From: CANRPC01 sp964456095
GTDB taxonomy: Bacteria > Bacillota_I > Bacilli_A > RFN20 > CAG-449
Reading direction: 5' to 3'
NCBI GenBank assembly: GCA_964456095.1
Contig: CAYVZF010000002.1
Span: 1 to 64,000, forward strand
Length of the DNA: 64,000 bases
This document shows, one piece after another, positions 1 to 8,095 of the stretch (its first letter is position 1; every line of letters starts with the position of its first letter). The position numbers and the translations under genes are program-made. The notes under the pieces were generated by a model that saw only the letters and a list, made by a program, of their open reading frames with translations, made no database searches and was not told where the DNA came from.

Positions 1-50
1 TTATTAAGTCTTGTGATAGAATTATTTTGTTTATAAAGGAGTATTTTTGA

Positions 51-2285
51 ATGTCAAAAAAAGTTTTTTCATTAGACTTTGAAGGAAAAAAACTGAACGT
101 TGAGACAGGTGAAATTGCAAAACAAGCCGATGGTGCTTGTTTGATTCGCTTGGATGATACCGTGGTTTTATCTACTGTCTGTGCTTCAGATGAAGCGAAA
201 GATTCCGACTTCTTTCCATTAACAGTCGGTTACGAGGAAAAGCAATATGCTGTTGGCAAAATTCCTGGTAGTTTTTTAAGAAGAGAAGGTCGTCCTGGAG
301 AACATGCAACATTAACTGCACGTTTGATTGATAGACCTATTAGACCAATGTTCTCTGATGGTTTCCGTAATGAAGTACAAATTGTTAATACAGTTATGTC
401 TGTTGATTTGGATGCTACGCCTGAAATGGCTGCGATGTTTGGTTCATCATTAGCATTATGCATTTCTGATATCCCATTCGATGGACCTATTGCTGGTGTT
501 TATGTTGGTAGAGTTGATGGCAAATATATTATTAACCCAACTGTAGAACAAAAGGCAAAATCTGATATTAATTTAGCTGTCGCGGGTACTAAAAAAGCTA
601 TCAACATGGTTGAGGCTGGTGCGGCTGAAGCATCAGAAGAAGATATGCTAGGTGCTATACTTTTTGGTCATGAAGCTATTAAAAAATTATGTGAATTCCA
701 AGAAGAAATTGCTCGTGAAATAGGAAAAGAAAAACGTAAAATAGAATTATATACAATTCCAGATGATTTATTTGAAGCTGTTAAAAATGTTTCAAAAGAT
801 AGAATTGTTAAATCTGTATCAATTGTTGATAAATTAGAACGCCAAGATGCAATTGACGCTATTGAAAAAGAAGTATTGAATTCTTATGAAGAAAAAGAAT
901 ATAAAGATGAAAAAGAAAAGAATTTAATATTAAAACAAGTTCATGAAATTATGGAAACATTTGTTCGTGACGAAGTTAGAAGACTTATTACTTATGATAA
1001 AATCCGTCCAGATGGAAGAAAAATTGATGAGATAAGACCTCTAGATGCTCAAATTGATTTATTACCAAGGACACATGGTAGCGCTATGTTTACACGTGGT
1101 CAAACACAAGTTATTTCAGTAGTAACATTAGGTGCACAAAATGATGAACAAATCATTGATAATTTAACTGATGAAGAATCAAAACGTTTTATGCATCATT
1201 ATAATTTCCCACCATATTCTGTAGGTGAAATTGGTAGAATGGGTTCTCCAGGAAGAAGAGAAATTGGACATGGTGCTTTAGGCGAACGTGCTCTTTCGTA
1301 TGTTATTCCTTCAGAGGAAGAATTCCCATATACTATTCGTGTAGTTTCTGAAGTTGTAGAATCAAACGGATCATCTTCACAAGCATCTATTTGTGCTTCA
1401 ACAATGGCTTTAATGGCTGCAGGTGTTCCTATTAAAGCTCCAGTTGTAGGTATTGCAATGGGATTAATTACTTCTGGGCCATTAGATGAAGGTTATCCAT
1501 ATACTGTTTTAACTGATATTCAAGGATTGGAAGATCATTTAGGTGATATGGACTTTAAAGTTGCGGGTACAAAAGATGGTATTACTGCATTACAAATGGA
1601 TATTAAAATCAAAGGTATTACTGAACAAATCATTCGTGAAGCTTTAGCGCAAGCTCATGGAGCAAGAGAAAGAATTATGAATGTTGTATTAAGTGCTATT
1701 CCTGAACCAAGAAAAGATGTAGGCAAATATGCACCTAAGATGGATGTTATCCATATTAAACCAGAAAAGATTAGAGATGTCATTGGTACACAAGGAAAAG
1801 TTATTAATGATATTATTGCAAAATGCGATGACTGTAAGATTGATATCGATGATGATGGTAAGATTGTAATTTATCACATGGATAGAGAAGTAATCAACCG
1901 TGCAAAAGAAATGATAGAAAATATTGTTAAGGAAGCTCGTGTTGGTGAAGTATATGAAGGTAAAGTAGTTCGTATAGAATCATTCGGTTGCTTTGTTAAC
2001 TTATTTGGTGATGTTGATGGTATGGTTCATGTATCGCGCTTAGCATGGGAAAGAGTTAATAATCCTCATGATGTTGTTAAAGTTGGTCAAACTTTAAAAG
2101 TTATTGTTACTGAAATTGATGAAAAAGGTAGAATCAATCTTTCTCATAAAGAATTTGAAAAGAAAATTGATAAACCAAACGAAGATAAATCTTTTCAATA
2201 TGATAGAAGAAAAAATAGAAAAGAAACAAAAAAAGAAGCTGAATCAGTTGTAGAAGAAAAAGGAAGTTCTTCAGAAAACGAATAG
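51..2285 (+). CDS. pnp: Polyribonucleotide nucleotidyltransferase (PNPase)
   Basis: Phosphorolytic 3'-to-5' exoribonuclease of mRNA turnover, also known to act in competence and cold response in Bacilli. The 744-residue chain shows two RNase PH domains (roughly residues 10-230 and 310-545), a KH domain with an IGTQGK loop near residue 577, and an S1 domain starting near residue 630 (GEVYEGKVVRIESFGCF). This is the full family length and order. The tail is short, charged and Lys/Glu-rich. The ATG start follows an AAAGGA ribosome site at 35-40. The gene seems monocistronic, because a strong terminator follows directly. Identification is secure. Confidence 0.97.
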   Translation: MSKKVFSLDFEGKKLNVETGEIAKQADGACLIRLDDTVVLSTVCASDEAKDSDFFPLTVGYEEKQYAVGKIPGSFLRREGRPGEHATLTARLIDRPIRPMFSDGFRNEVQIVNTVMSVDLDATPEMAAMFGSSLALCISDIPFDGPIAGVYVGRVDGKYIINPTVEQKAKSDINLAVAGTKKAINMVEAGAAEASEEDMLGAILFGHEAIKKLCEFQEEIAREIGKEKRKIELYTIPDDLFEAVKNVSKDRIVKSVSIVDKLERQDAIDAIEKEVLNSYEEKEYKDEKEKNLILKQVHEIMETFVRDEVRRLITYDKIRPDGRKIDEIRPLDAQIDLLPRTHGSAMFTRGQTQVISVVTLGAQNDEQIIDNLTDEESKRFMHHYNFPPYSVGEIGRMGSPGRREIGHGALGERALSYVIPSEEEFPYTIRVVSEVVESNGSSSQASICASTMALMAAGVPIKAPVVGIAMGLITSGPLDEGYPYTVLTDIQGLEDHLGDMDFKVAGTKDGITALQMDIKIKGITEQIIREALAQAHGARERIMNVVLSAIPEPRKDVGKYAPKMDVIHIKPEKIRDVIGTQGKVINDIIAKCDDCKIDIDDDGKIVIYHMDREVINRAKEMIENIVKEARVGEVYEGKVVRIESFGCFVNLFGDVDGMVHVSRLAWERVNNPHDVVKVGQTLKVIVTEIDEKGRINLSHKEFEKKIDKPNEDKSFQYDRRKNRKETKKEAESVVEEKGSSSENE

Positions 2286-2291
2286 TAAATT

Positions 2292-2339
2292 AAAAATAGA
2301 GATTATTTAATGATTATTAAATTAAATCTCTATTTTTTT
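2292..2339 (+). terminator. Rho-independent terminator of pnp
   Basis: A hairpin with the stem AAATAGAGATT pairing to AATCTCTATTT, a short AT-rich loop and a run of T directly follows the pnp stop codon. Confidence 0.85.
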
Positions 2340-2384
2340 GTTACTATTTATTTTTTATAACATATCTTATTTTGGTGATATATT

Positions 2385-3206
2385 TTGAAAAAAATTGGTA
2401 TTCTTCCTATTTTATTAAACAAAAAAAAAGAAGTAAATTATAAATTAATGGAAAAGATGTTGAAAAAAATTGAAGGATTAGATGCAATTACTATTTTTTC
2501 TAATAAGATGGAAGGCCTTACTTTTTCCTCAATTGAAAAGAAAGAGATATTTAATAAAATAAAAAATATGACTGATGTAAATATTATTTATGAAGTATCA
2601 TCTATCTTATTAGATGAAGAGATACAGATTATAAAAGAAATAAAACCAGATTATTTAATGCTTACTCTATTAAATAATGAAAAAATTAAAAATATAGGTA
2701 ATGAACTTTATATAATAAATAAGATGAAAAAATTAACAATACCATTTTATATAAAAAATGAAAGAAATATTTATGGAAATTATATCGATTATAAAAACAT
2801 AATTAAATTGAGACGTATATTACCATTTTTTAAAGGAATGTATGAAGAAACTGATGATTATAATTTTTTATATAAAGCATCAAAAATTGAAGGAATTGAA
2901 ACATATACTTCATTAATAAATTATATTAATAAACCTGTTGATTATAAAATAACTGGAATAATGTCTGATTTATTTATACCTTTTTATAATGAGATTAATG
3001 AATATTTTATAGAATATGAACATTCATTTATTAATCCTATTTTGAAAGATTATTTGATACTTGTAGAAGATATTATAAGTGAACATCCTCGTTCTATTGC
3101 GATTAAATATTTATTAAGTAAATTAGGTAAAGAAAAGATTTATTCAAGGTTACCATATTATCCTCTTAATAAAGATGAAAAAGAAAAATTGAATTATCTT
3201 TTTTAA
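2385..3206 (+). CDS. Divergent DapA-family (dihydrodipicolinate synthase fold) protein
   Basis: The 273-residue protein follows the DapA/N-acetylneuraminate-lyase TIM-barrel pattern: an N-terminal strand GILPILL, a long first helix, KPDYLMLTL in the middle, and a C-terminal block (SIAIKYLLSKLG, then PYYPLNKDEKEKL) matching the end of DapA proteins. The key active-site motifs are altered. The GTTGE loop reads SNKMEG, and the GIKEA motif carrying the Schiff-base lysine reads GMYEE, so Tyr153 sits at the lysine position. A lyase reaction by the usual mechanism is therefore unlikely. The start is TTG with a GGTGA ribosome site at 2374-2378. It stands alone between two terminators. Family membership is inferred from pattern similarity and the function is unknown. 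Confidence 0.6.
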   Translation: MKKIGILPILLNKKKEVNYKLMEKMLKKIEGLDAITIFSNKMEGLTFSSIEKKEIFNKIKNMTDVNIIYEVSSILLDEEIQIIKEIKPDYLMLTLLNNEKIKNIGNELYIINKMKKLTIPFYIKNERNIYGNYIDYKNIIKLRRILPFFKGMYEETDDYNFLYKASKIEGIETYTSLINYINKPVDYKITGIMSDLFIPFYNEINEYFIEYEHSFINPILKDYLILVEDIISEHPRSIAIKYLLSKLGKEKIYSRLPYYPLNKDEKEKLNYLF

Positions 3207-3280
3207 TTTATAATAGGATTGTTATTTGTTATTGATTCTTTTAAATTATATTAGATTACATTAATACATATAGCATTTAT

Positions 3281-3330
3281 AAATGTATTATCATCTATTT
3301 AGTAGAGTATAGATGAAAATACATTTTTTT
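3281..3330 (+). terminator. Terminator after the DapA-like gene
   Basis: A long inverted repeat (AAATGTATT and TCATCTAT pairing with ATAGATGA and AATACATTT) is followed by a T run. It separates the DapA-like gene from the alaS leader. Confidence 0.75.
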
Positions 3331-3377
3331 AACAAGTATTCTTAATTAATATAGAGTAAAAATTAAAACATCTTTTC

Positions 3378-3406
3378 TTGATTATAATAAAAAATATCTT
3401 TATAAT
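3378..3406 (+). promoter_or_regulatory. Sigma-A promoter of the alaS T-box leader
   Basis: TTGATT at 3378-3383 and TATAAT at 3401-3406 are separated by exactly 17 bases. Transcription would start near 3413. Confidence 0.75.
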
Positions 3407-3412
3407 TAAAAA

Positions 3413-3631
3413 GTCTAGGAAAAAGATGAGTTTTCTTTTTGATTTAAGAGAGAATCTGTTTGGTGAAAAGGTTTATTAAAAAGATTACGTGCTACTTTGG
3501 AGATAAATAGGAAACTATTCGATTGTTACGTTATAACTATAATTAAGTGCTCGTATTGAGAATCGGGATGGTACCGCGATTAATTTCGTTCCTGAAGGTA
3601 CTTTTTTTATTGCAAATTTGGAGGTTTTATT
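3413..3631 (+). promoter_or_regulatory. T-box leader (alanine-specific)
   Basis: This is a tRNA-sensing leader upstream of alanyl-tRNA synthetase. The near-canonical T-box sequence CGGGATGGTACCGCG lies at about 3563-3577 and is followed by TTCGTTCC, a GGTAC arm and a T7 run at 3602-3608, consistent with the antiterminator/terminator switch. A GCT triplet followed by A at 3491-3493 is a good candidate for the alanine specifier codon. By family precedent, uncharged tRNA-Ala would stabilise the antiterminator and raise alaS expression. The specifier assignment is an inference from reading and was not folded. Confidence 0.88.
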
Positions 3632-6247
3632 ATGAAAAAATTAACAGGTGCTCAAATTAGAAGAATGTGGCTAGATTTTTTTGCATCAAAAGGTCATTAT
3701 ATTGAACCAGGTGCATCATTAATTCCACATAATGATCCTACATTATTATGGATTAATTCTGGTGTCGCAGCATTAAAAAAATATTTTGATGGATCTGAAG
3801 TGTCAACACATAGCCGTATAACTAATGCTCAAAAATCGATTAGGACAAATGATATTGATAATGTTGGTAAAACAGCTAGACACCATACTTTTTTTGAAAT
3901 GCTAGGTAATTTCTCAATAGGTGATTATTTTAGAGAAGAAGCTATTACATGGGGTTTTGAGTTATTGACTAGCGAAAAGTATTTTGATATTCCAAAAGAT
4001 AAACTATATATAACATATCATCCTAGCGATATTGCTACTAGGGATTTATGGATTAAATTAGGTATGAATCCATCTCATTTAGTACCTTTAGAACATAATT
4101 TCTGGGAAATTGGTGAAGGACCATGTGGGCCAAATACTGAAATGTTTTATGATCGTGGAGAAAAATATGATCCTGAAGGTTTAGGCGAGAAAATGATGTT
4201 TGAAGATATAGATAACGATAGATATATTGAAATTTGGAATATTGTTTTTTCACAATATAATGCAGAGTCTGGTGTTGAAAGAGCTAATTATAAAGAGCTT
4301 CCTAGAAAAAATATCGATACAGGAGCGGGATTAGAAAGACTTGCTTGTGTCTTCCAAGAAACTGAAACTAATTTTGAGACTGATTTATTTTTCCCTTATA
4401 TTGAAGAAGTTCAAAAATATGCTTCATTTAAATATGAGGGTAATTACAAAATGGCATATAGAGTTATTGCTGATCATATTAGAACATGTACTTTTGCTTT
4501 AAGTGATGGAGCAATGTTTTCTAATGAAGGAAGAGGATATGTATTAAGAAGAATCTTGCGTCGTGCAGTAAGATATTTAAGAAAGTTAGGAATTACTAAA
4601 CCATTTCTATATACTCTTGTTCCTTTAGTTGCTAAAAATATGGAGGATTATTATCCATATTTAGCAGAGCATGTTTCTAAAGTCTCGAAAATGATATATA
4701 CAGAGGAAGTAAAATTTGCTTCAACTTTATCACTTGGAGAAGCACTTCTTAATAAAATGGTTGAAAAATTAGATAATAACGTTTTATCGGGTGAAGATGC
4801 ATTTAAGTTATATGATACATATGGTTTCCCAATTGAATTAACAGAAGAAATACTTCAAGAAAAAGGTGTATTGCTTGATAAAGAAGGATTTGAAAAAGAA
4901 ATGAATGCTCAAAAAGAAAGAGCAAGAAATTCAAGAGGGGATTTACAATCAATGAATTCTCAAGCAATTGATTTAATGGAATTCAAAGAAGATTCATTAT
5001 TTACATATGATCCTCATTCTATTTCATCAAAAGCAATCGGCTTATTTAAAAATGGTGTTAAAGTAAATGAAATAGATGATGAAGGAGAAATTATATTTGA
5101 AAAAACTAATTTTTATGCTACAAGCGGAGGCCAAATATTTGATATTGGTATAATTAGTAACGATAATTTTGAAGCAGAAGTATATAACGTTATTAAAGCT
5201 CCTAATAAACAACATTTACATTATATTAAAGTTAAATATGGTTCTATTAAAGTTGGTGATGAACTAAAATTACAAATAGATGAACAAAGAAGAAGAAAAA
5301 TACAAAAAAATCACTCTGCTGCTCATTTACTTCAAAAAGCATTGCAAGTTGTTTTAGGAAATGATGTTCACCAAGAAGGTAGTTATGTTGGTGATGAATA
5401 TTTAAGATTTGATTTTAATTATCAAGGTAAGATTTCTTATGATCAATTGAGCGCAATTGAAACAGAAGTTAATAGATATATTGCATCAGAAATTGAATCT
5501 AATATTCAAATAATGGCTTTAGAAGATGCAAAAAAATTAGGAGCAATGGCTTTATTTAGCGAAAAATATAAAGAAGAAGTTAGAGTTGTTAGTTTTGGAG
5601 ATGTTTCAAAAGAATTCTGTGCTGGAACCCATGTTGAAAATACTTCAGTTATTGGATTATTTACAATTATTTCTGAAGGTGCGATTGCATCAGGGATTAG
5701 AAGAATTGAAGCTACAACTTCGTTTGAAGCGTATAAATTATTAAAAAATAAAGAAAATCTTCTTCAAAAATTAGCAAATGATGTAAAAGTAAATAATATC
5801 AATGATGTTGAAAGTAGAGTTCTTTCTAATATTGATGATATTGCTAAAATGAAAAAGAGAGTAAGTGATATTACTAATGAACTTGCTTCTTTAAAGGCTA
5901 AAAACTTAAAAGATTCATTTGTAGATATAAATGGTATTAATGTTCTAATATCAAGAGTATCAAATATGGAAAGAAGTATGTTTAATTCATTATTTGATTC
6001 TTTAAAAACTATATATGATCCTTCTATTGTTTTACTTGCATTAACTCAAGATGATAAAATTTCATTTATATGTGGAGTTTCTTCATCTATTCAAGATAAA
6101 TATAATGCAGGACAAATTGTTAAAAAAGTAGCTACAATTACTTCTGGTAGTGGCGGAGGAAGAAAAGATGTCGCTTCTGGTGGTGGTAAAGATATTCCAA
6201 AATTGGATTTTGCTTTCAATGAAATTATTAAGGATATTAAAGCATGA
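3632..6247 (+). CDS. alaS: Alanyl-tRNA synthetase
   Basis: Charges tRNA-Ala with alanine in the cytoplasm. The 871-residue protein has the class II catalytic core at the N-terminus (GHYIEPGASLIPHNDPTLL, then RHHTFFEMLGNFSIGDYF), the editing domain with HSAAH and the CAGTHV zinc motif, and a C-terminal C-Ala domain with a Gly-rich stretch (SGSGGGRKDVASGGG). Length and order are normal. The ATG is preceded by GGAGG. The stop overlaps the ruvX start by four bases, so the two are translationally coupled. Expression is controlled by the T-box leader upstream. Confidence 0.97.
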   Translation: MKKLTGAQIRRMWLDFFASKGHYIEPGASLIPHNDPTLLWINSGVAALKKYFDGSEVSTHSRITNAQKSIRTNDIDNVGKTARHHTFFEMLGNFSIGDYFREEAITWGFELLTSEKYFDIPKDKLYITYHPSDIATRDLWIKLGMNPSHLVPLEHNFWEIGEGPCGPNTEMFYDRGEKYDPEGLGEKMMFEDIDNDRYIEIWNIVFSQYNAESGVERANYKELPRKNIDTGAGLERLACVFQETETNFETDLFFPYIEEVQKYASFKYEGNYKMAYRVIADHIRTCTFALSDGAMFSNEGRGYVLRRILRRAVRYLRKLGITKPFLYTLVPLVAKNMEDYYPYLAEHVSKVSKMIYTEEVKFASTLSLGEALLNKMVEKLDNNVLSGEDAFKLYDTYGFPIELTEEILQEKGVLLDKEGFEKEMNAQKERARNSRGDLQSMNSQAIDLMEFKEDSLFTYDPHSISSKAIGLFKNGVKVNEIDDEGEIIFEKTNFYATSGGQIFDIGIISNDNFEAEVYNVIKAPNKQHLHYIKVKYGSIKVGDELKLQIDEQRRRKIQKNHSAAHLLQKALQVVLGNDVHQEGSYVGDEYLRFDFNYQGKISYDQLSAIETEVNRYIASEIESNIQIMALEDAKKLGAMALFSEKYKEEVRVVSFGDVSKEFCAGTHVENTSVIGLFTIISEGAIASGIRRIEATTSFEAYKLLKNKENLLQKLANDVKVNNINDVESRVLSNIDDIAKMKKRVSDITNELASLKAKNLKDSFVDINGINVLISRVSNMERSMFNSLFDSLKTIYDPSIVLLALTQDDKISFICGVSSSIQDKYNAGQIVKKVATITSGSGGGRKDVASGGGKDIPKLDFAFNEIIKDIKA

Positions 6248-6669
6248 TAGGAAAGGTATTAGGATTAGATTTAGGTGATAAAACAATAGGAATTGCTTTA
6301 TCTGACTCTATGGGAATTATCTCTTATGGCGTTGAAACTTATCGATTTGAAGAAAAAGATTTAAATGCTGCGTTTAATAGGGTAAAATATTACGTAGATA
6401 AGGAATCTATTAAAGAAATTGCTCTTGGCCTTCCTCTTCATATGTCTGGAGAAGAATCACCACATTCCATAATGTGTAGAGAATTTAAAGAAATGCTTGA
6501 AAATGGCATAAAAGGAATTAAAGTTGTTCTTATAGATGAAAGATGGACTACTAAACAAGCTACTAGAACGTTGTTATCTGCAGATATGTCTAGAAATAAG
6601 AGAAAAAAAGTGATTGATAAAATGGCGGCTCAAGTTATATTAGATACTTATTTATTAGGGAGAAAATAA
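6244..6669 (+). CDS. ruvX: Putative pre-16S rRNA nuclease RuvX/YqgF (Holliday junction resolvase fold)
   Basis: RNase H-fold protein of the YqgF family, which matures the 5' end of 16S rRNA. The 141-residue chain begins with the conserved LGLDLGDKTIGIALSD strand-loop. It contains GLPLHMSG and DERWTTKQA, followed by KMAAQVILDTYL, all family landmarks including the acidic active-site residues. The gene overlaps alaS by four bases and lies two bases before the DUF1292 gene, the usual Bacilli order. Confidence 0.93.
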   Translation: MIGKVLGLDLGDKTIGIALSDSMGIISYGVETYRFEEKDLNAAFNRVKYYVDKESIKEIALGLPLHMSGEESPHSIMCREFKEMLENGIKGIKVVLIDERWTTKQATRTLLSADMSRNKRKKVIDKMAAQVILDTYLLGRK

Positions 6670-6671
6670 AG

Positions 6672-6926
6672 ATGAAAAAAGATGATAATAAAATTATATT
6701 TGTTGATGAAGAAGGAAATAAAACAGAATTAGAAATTTATTTTACTCATCATAATGATATGACAAATAAAGATTATGTTATTTTCTTTGATCCTATCTTT
6801 CCAACAGAATTAATTGCTGGTGTTGTTGAAAGTGATGGAACTATCAGCGATATTGAAGATGATGATGAATACGATTATTTAGAATCAATAATTGATGAAT
6901 ATGAAGAAAATGAAGAAAACAACTAA
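6672..6926 (+). CDS. DUF1292 family protein (YrzB-like)
   Basis: An acidic 84-residue protein with the DUF1292 pattern: a short beta-rich core (IIFVDEEGNKTELEIYF, DYVIFFDP) and an acidic C-terminus. Its place directly after ruvX in the alaS operon matches yrzB in Bacillus. The molecular function of the family is unknown. Confidence 0.8.
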   Translation: MKKDDNKIIFVDEEGNKTELEIYFTHHNDMTNKDYVIFFDPIFPTELIAGVVESDGTISDIEDDDEYDYLESIIDEYEENEENN

Positions 6927-6951
6927 AAAAAATAGAATTTAAGTTTTTCTA

Positions 6952-6960
6952 TGTTATAAT
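6952..6960 (+). promoter_or_regulatory. Extended -10 promoter of greA
   Basis: TGTTATAAT forms an extended -10 (TGnTATAAT) about 30 bases before the greA start. The -35 region is weak (ATAGAA). It lies beyond the stop of the DUF1292 gene, so greA probably has its own promoter. Confidence 0.6.
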
Positions 6961-6990
6961 TATTTAGATTTCAAAGGAGCTAGAAATAAA

Positions 6991-7461
6991 ATGGAAAAAG
7001 AAAAAATTATTCTTACTGAAGAAGGTTTAAAAAAATTTGAAGAAGAATTATTTAATTTAAAAAATGTCGAACGTATTAAAGTAACAGAAGAAATAAAAGA
7101 AGCAAAAGCTCAAGGTGACCTTTCAGAAAATGCTGATTACGATGCCGCTAGAACTAGACAAGCTGAAATTGAAGGAAGAATTCAATATCTTGAAAATTTA
7201 ATTCAAAATGCACATATTATTAGTAGTGATGCTTCTAGTGATGAAGTAAGAGTTGGCTGTACAGTTGAACTTCTTTCTTTAGATGAAAATGTTAATGACA
7301 CATATACTATTGTTGGTTCTGCAGAAGCTGATCCAATTAAGGGTAAAATATCTAATGAATGTTTATTAGCACAAGCCATTCTAGGACATAATATTGGTGA
7401 TGAAGTTTTAGTTAAATGTGAAGAACCATATTTGGTTAGAATTGTTAACGTTTCAAAATAA
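6991..7461 (+). CDS. greA: Transcription elongation factor GreA
   Basis: Rescues backtracked RNA polymerase by stimulating transcript cleavage. The 156-residue protein has the N-terminal coiled-coil hairpin with the acidic tip (GDLSENADYDAAR) and the C-terminal FKBP-like domain (GKISNECLLAQAILGHNIGD). The length is normal for the family. The ATG follows AAAGGAG. A terminator follows directly. Confidence 0.96.
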   Translation: MEKEKIILTEEGLKKFEEELFNLKNVERIKVTEEIKEAKAQGDLSENADYDAARTRQAEIEGRIQYLENLIQNAHIISSDASSDEVRVGCTVELLSLDENVNDTYTIVGSAEADPIKGKISNECLLAQAILGHNIGDEVLVKCEEPYLVRIVNVSK

Positions 7462-7478
7462 TTTATTCTAATTTTATT

Positions 7479-7505
7479 AAGGAGAAAAAATCTCCTTTTT
7501 TTTTT
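7479..7505 (+). terminator. Terminator of greA
   Basis: The hairpin AAGGAG-AAAAAAT-CTCCTT is followed by a run of T. Confidence 0.85.
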
Positions 7506-7552
7506 GCAATTTTTTTTAAATTTCTTCAATTGTATAAGTAGGAGGAAATTTT

Positions 7553-8095
7553 ATGTATAAGATTATTGCGGTAGTAGTTGTATCAGTTGTTGCTTTAATA
7601 GTTGTTTTTACTCAAATAGATCCAAACATTAATAAAGCAAACAATGATTCACAAGTAGTTTCGGTTTATGAAGATGAGGATATGGTTAATGTTGTTTTAA
7701 CTGGACAAGTAGTTTATCCTGGCTCATATTCTATTTCATCGTATTCAACTATTAAAGATTTAGTGGATAAAGCAGGAGGTTTTTTAGAAAGTGCAGATCA
7801 AAGTGCGATTTTACTTGATACTGTTATTGATAATAGAACAGAGGTTTATATTCCTATTAAATCTACTTATCAAACAGAATGTGAAATTGAAGCAGAAAAA
7901 GAAAAAATAAATATTAATGAAGCAACTGCAGAACAAATTGCAACATTAGACGCTATTGGTCAAACTCTCGCTGATAGGATAGTTAAATATAGGGATGAAA
8001 ATGGACCATTTTTAGCATTAGAAGATATTAAAAATGTTACTGGTATAGGCGATGCTATATTTAATAAAATGCGTGATTATATTAGACTTAAATGA
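7553..8095 (+). CDS. comEA: Competence protein ComEA (DNA receptor)
   Basis: Membrane-anchored DNA-binding protein of natural transformation. The 180-residue chain has an N-terminal transmembrane anchor (residues about 3-20), a SLBB-like region (VNVVLTGQVVYPGSYSI), and a C-terminal double helix-hairpin-helix DNA-binding domain starting INEATAEQIATLDAIG and ending VTGIGDAIFNKM. It overlaps comEC by four bases. The usual comEB gene between them is absent. Confidence 0.92.
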   Translation: MYKIIAVVVVSVVALIVVFTQIDPNINKANNDSQVVSVYEDEDMVNVVLTGQVVYPGSYSISSYSTIKDLVDKAGGFLESADQSAILLDTVIDNRTEVYIPIKSTYQTECEIEAEKEKININEATAEQIATLDAIGQTLADRIVKYRDENGPFLALEDIKNVTGIGDAIFNKMRDYIRLK

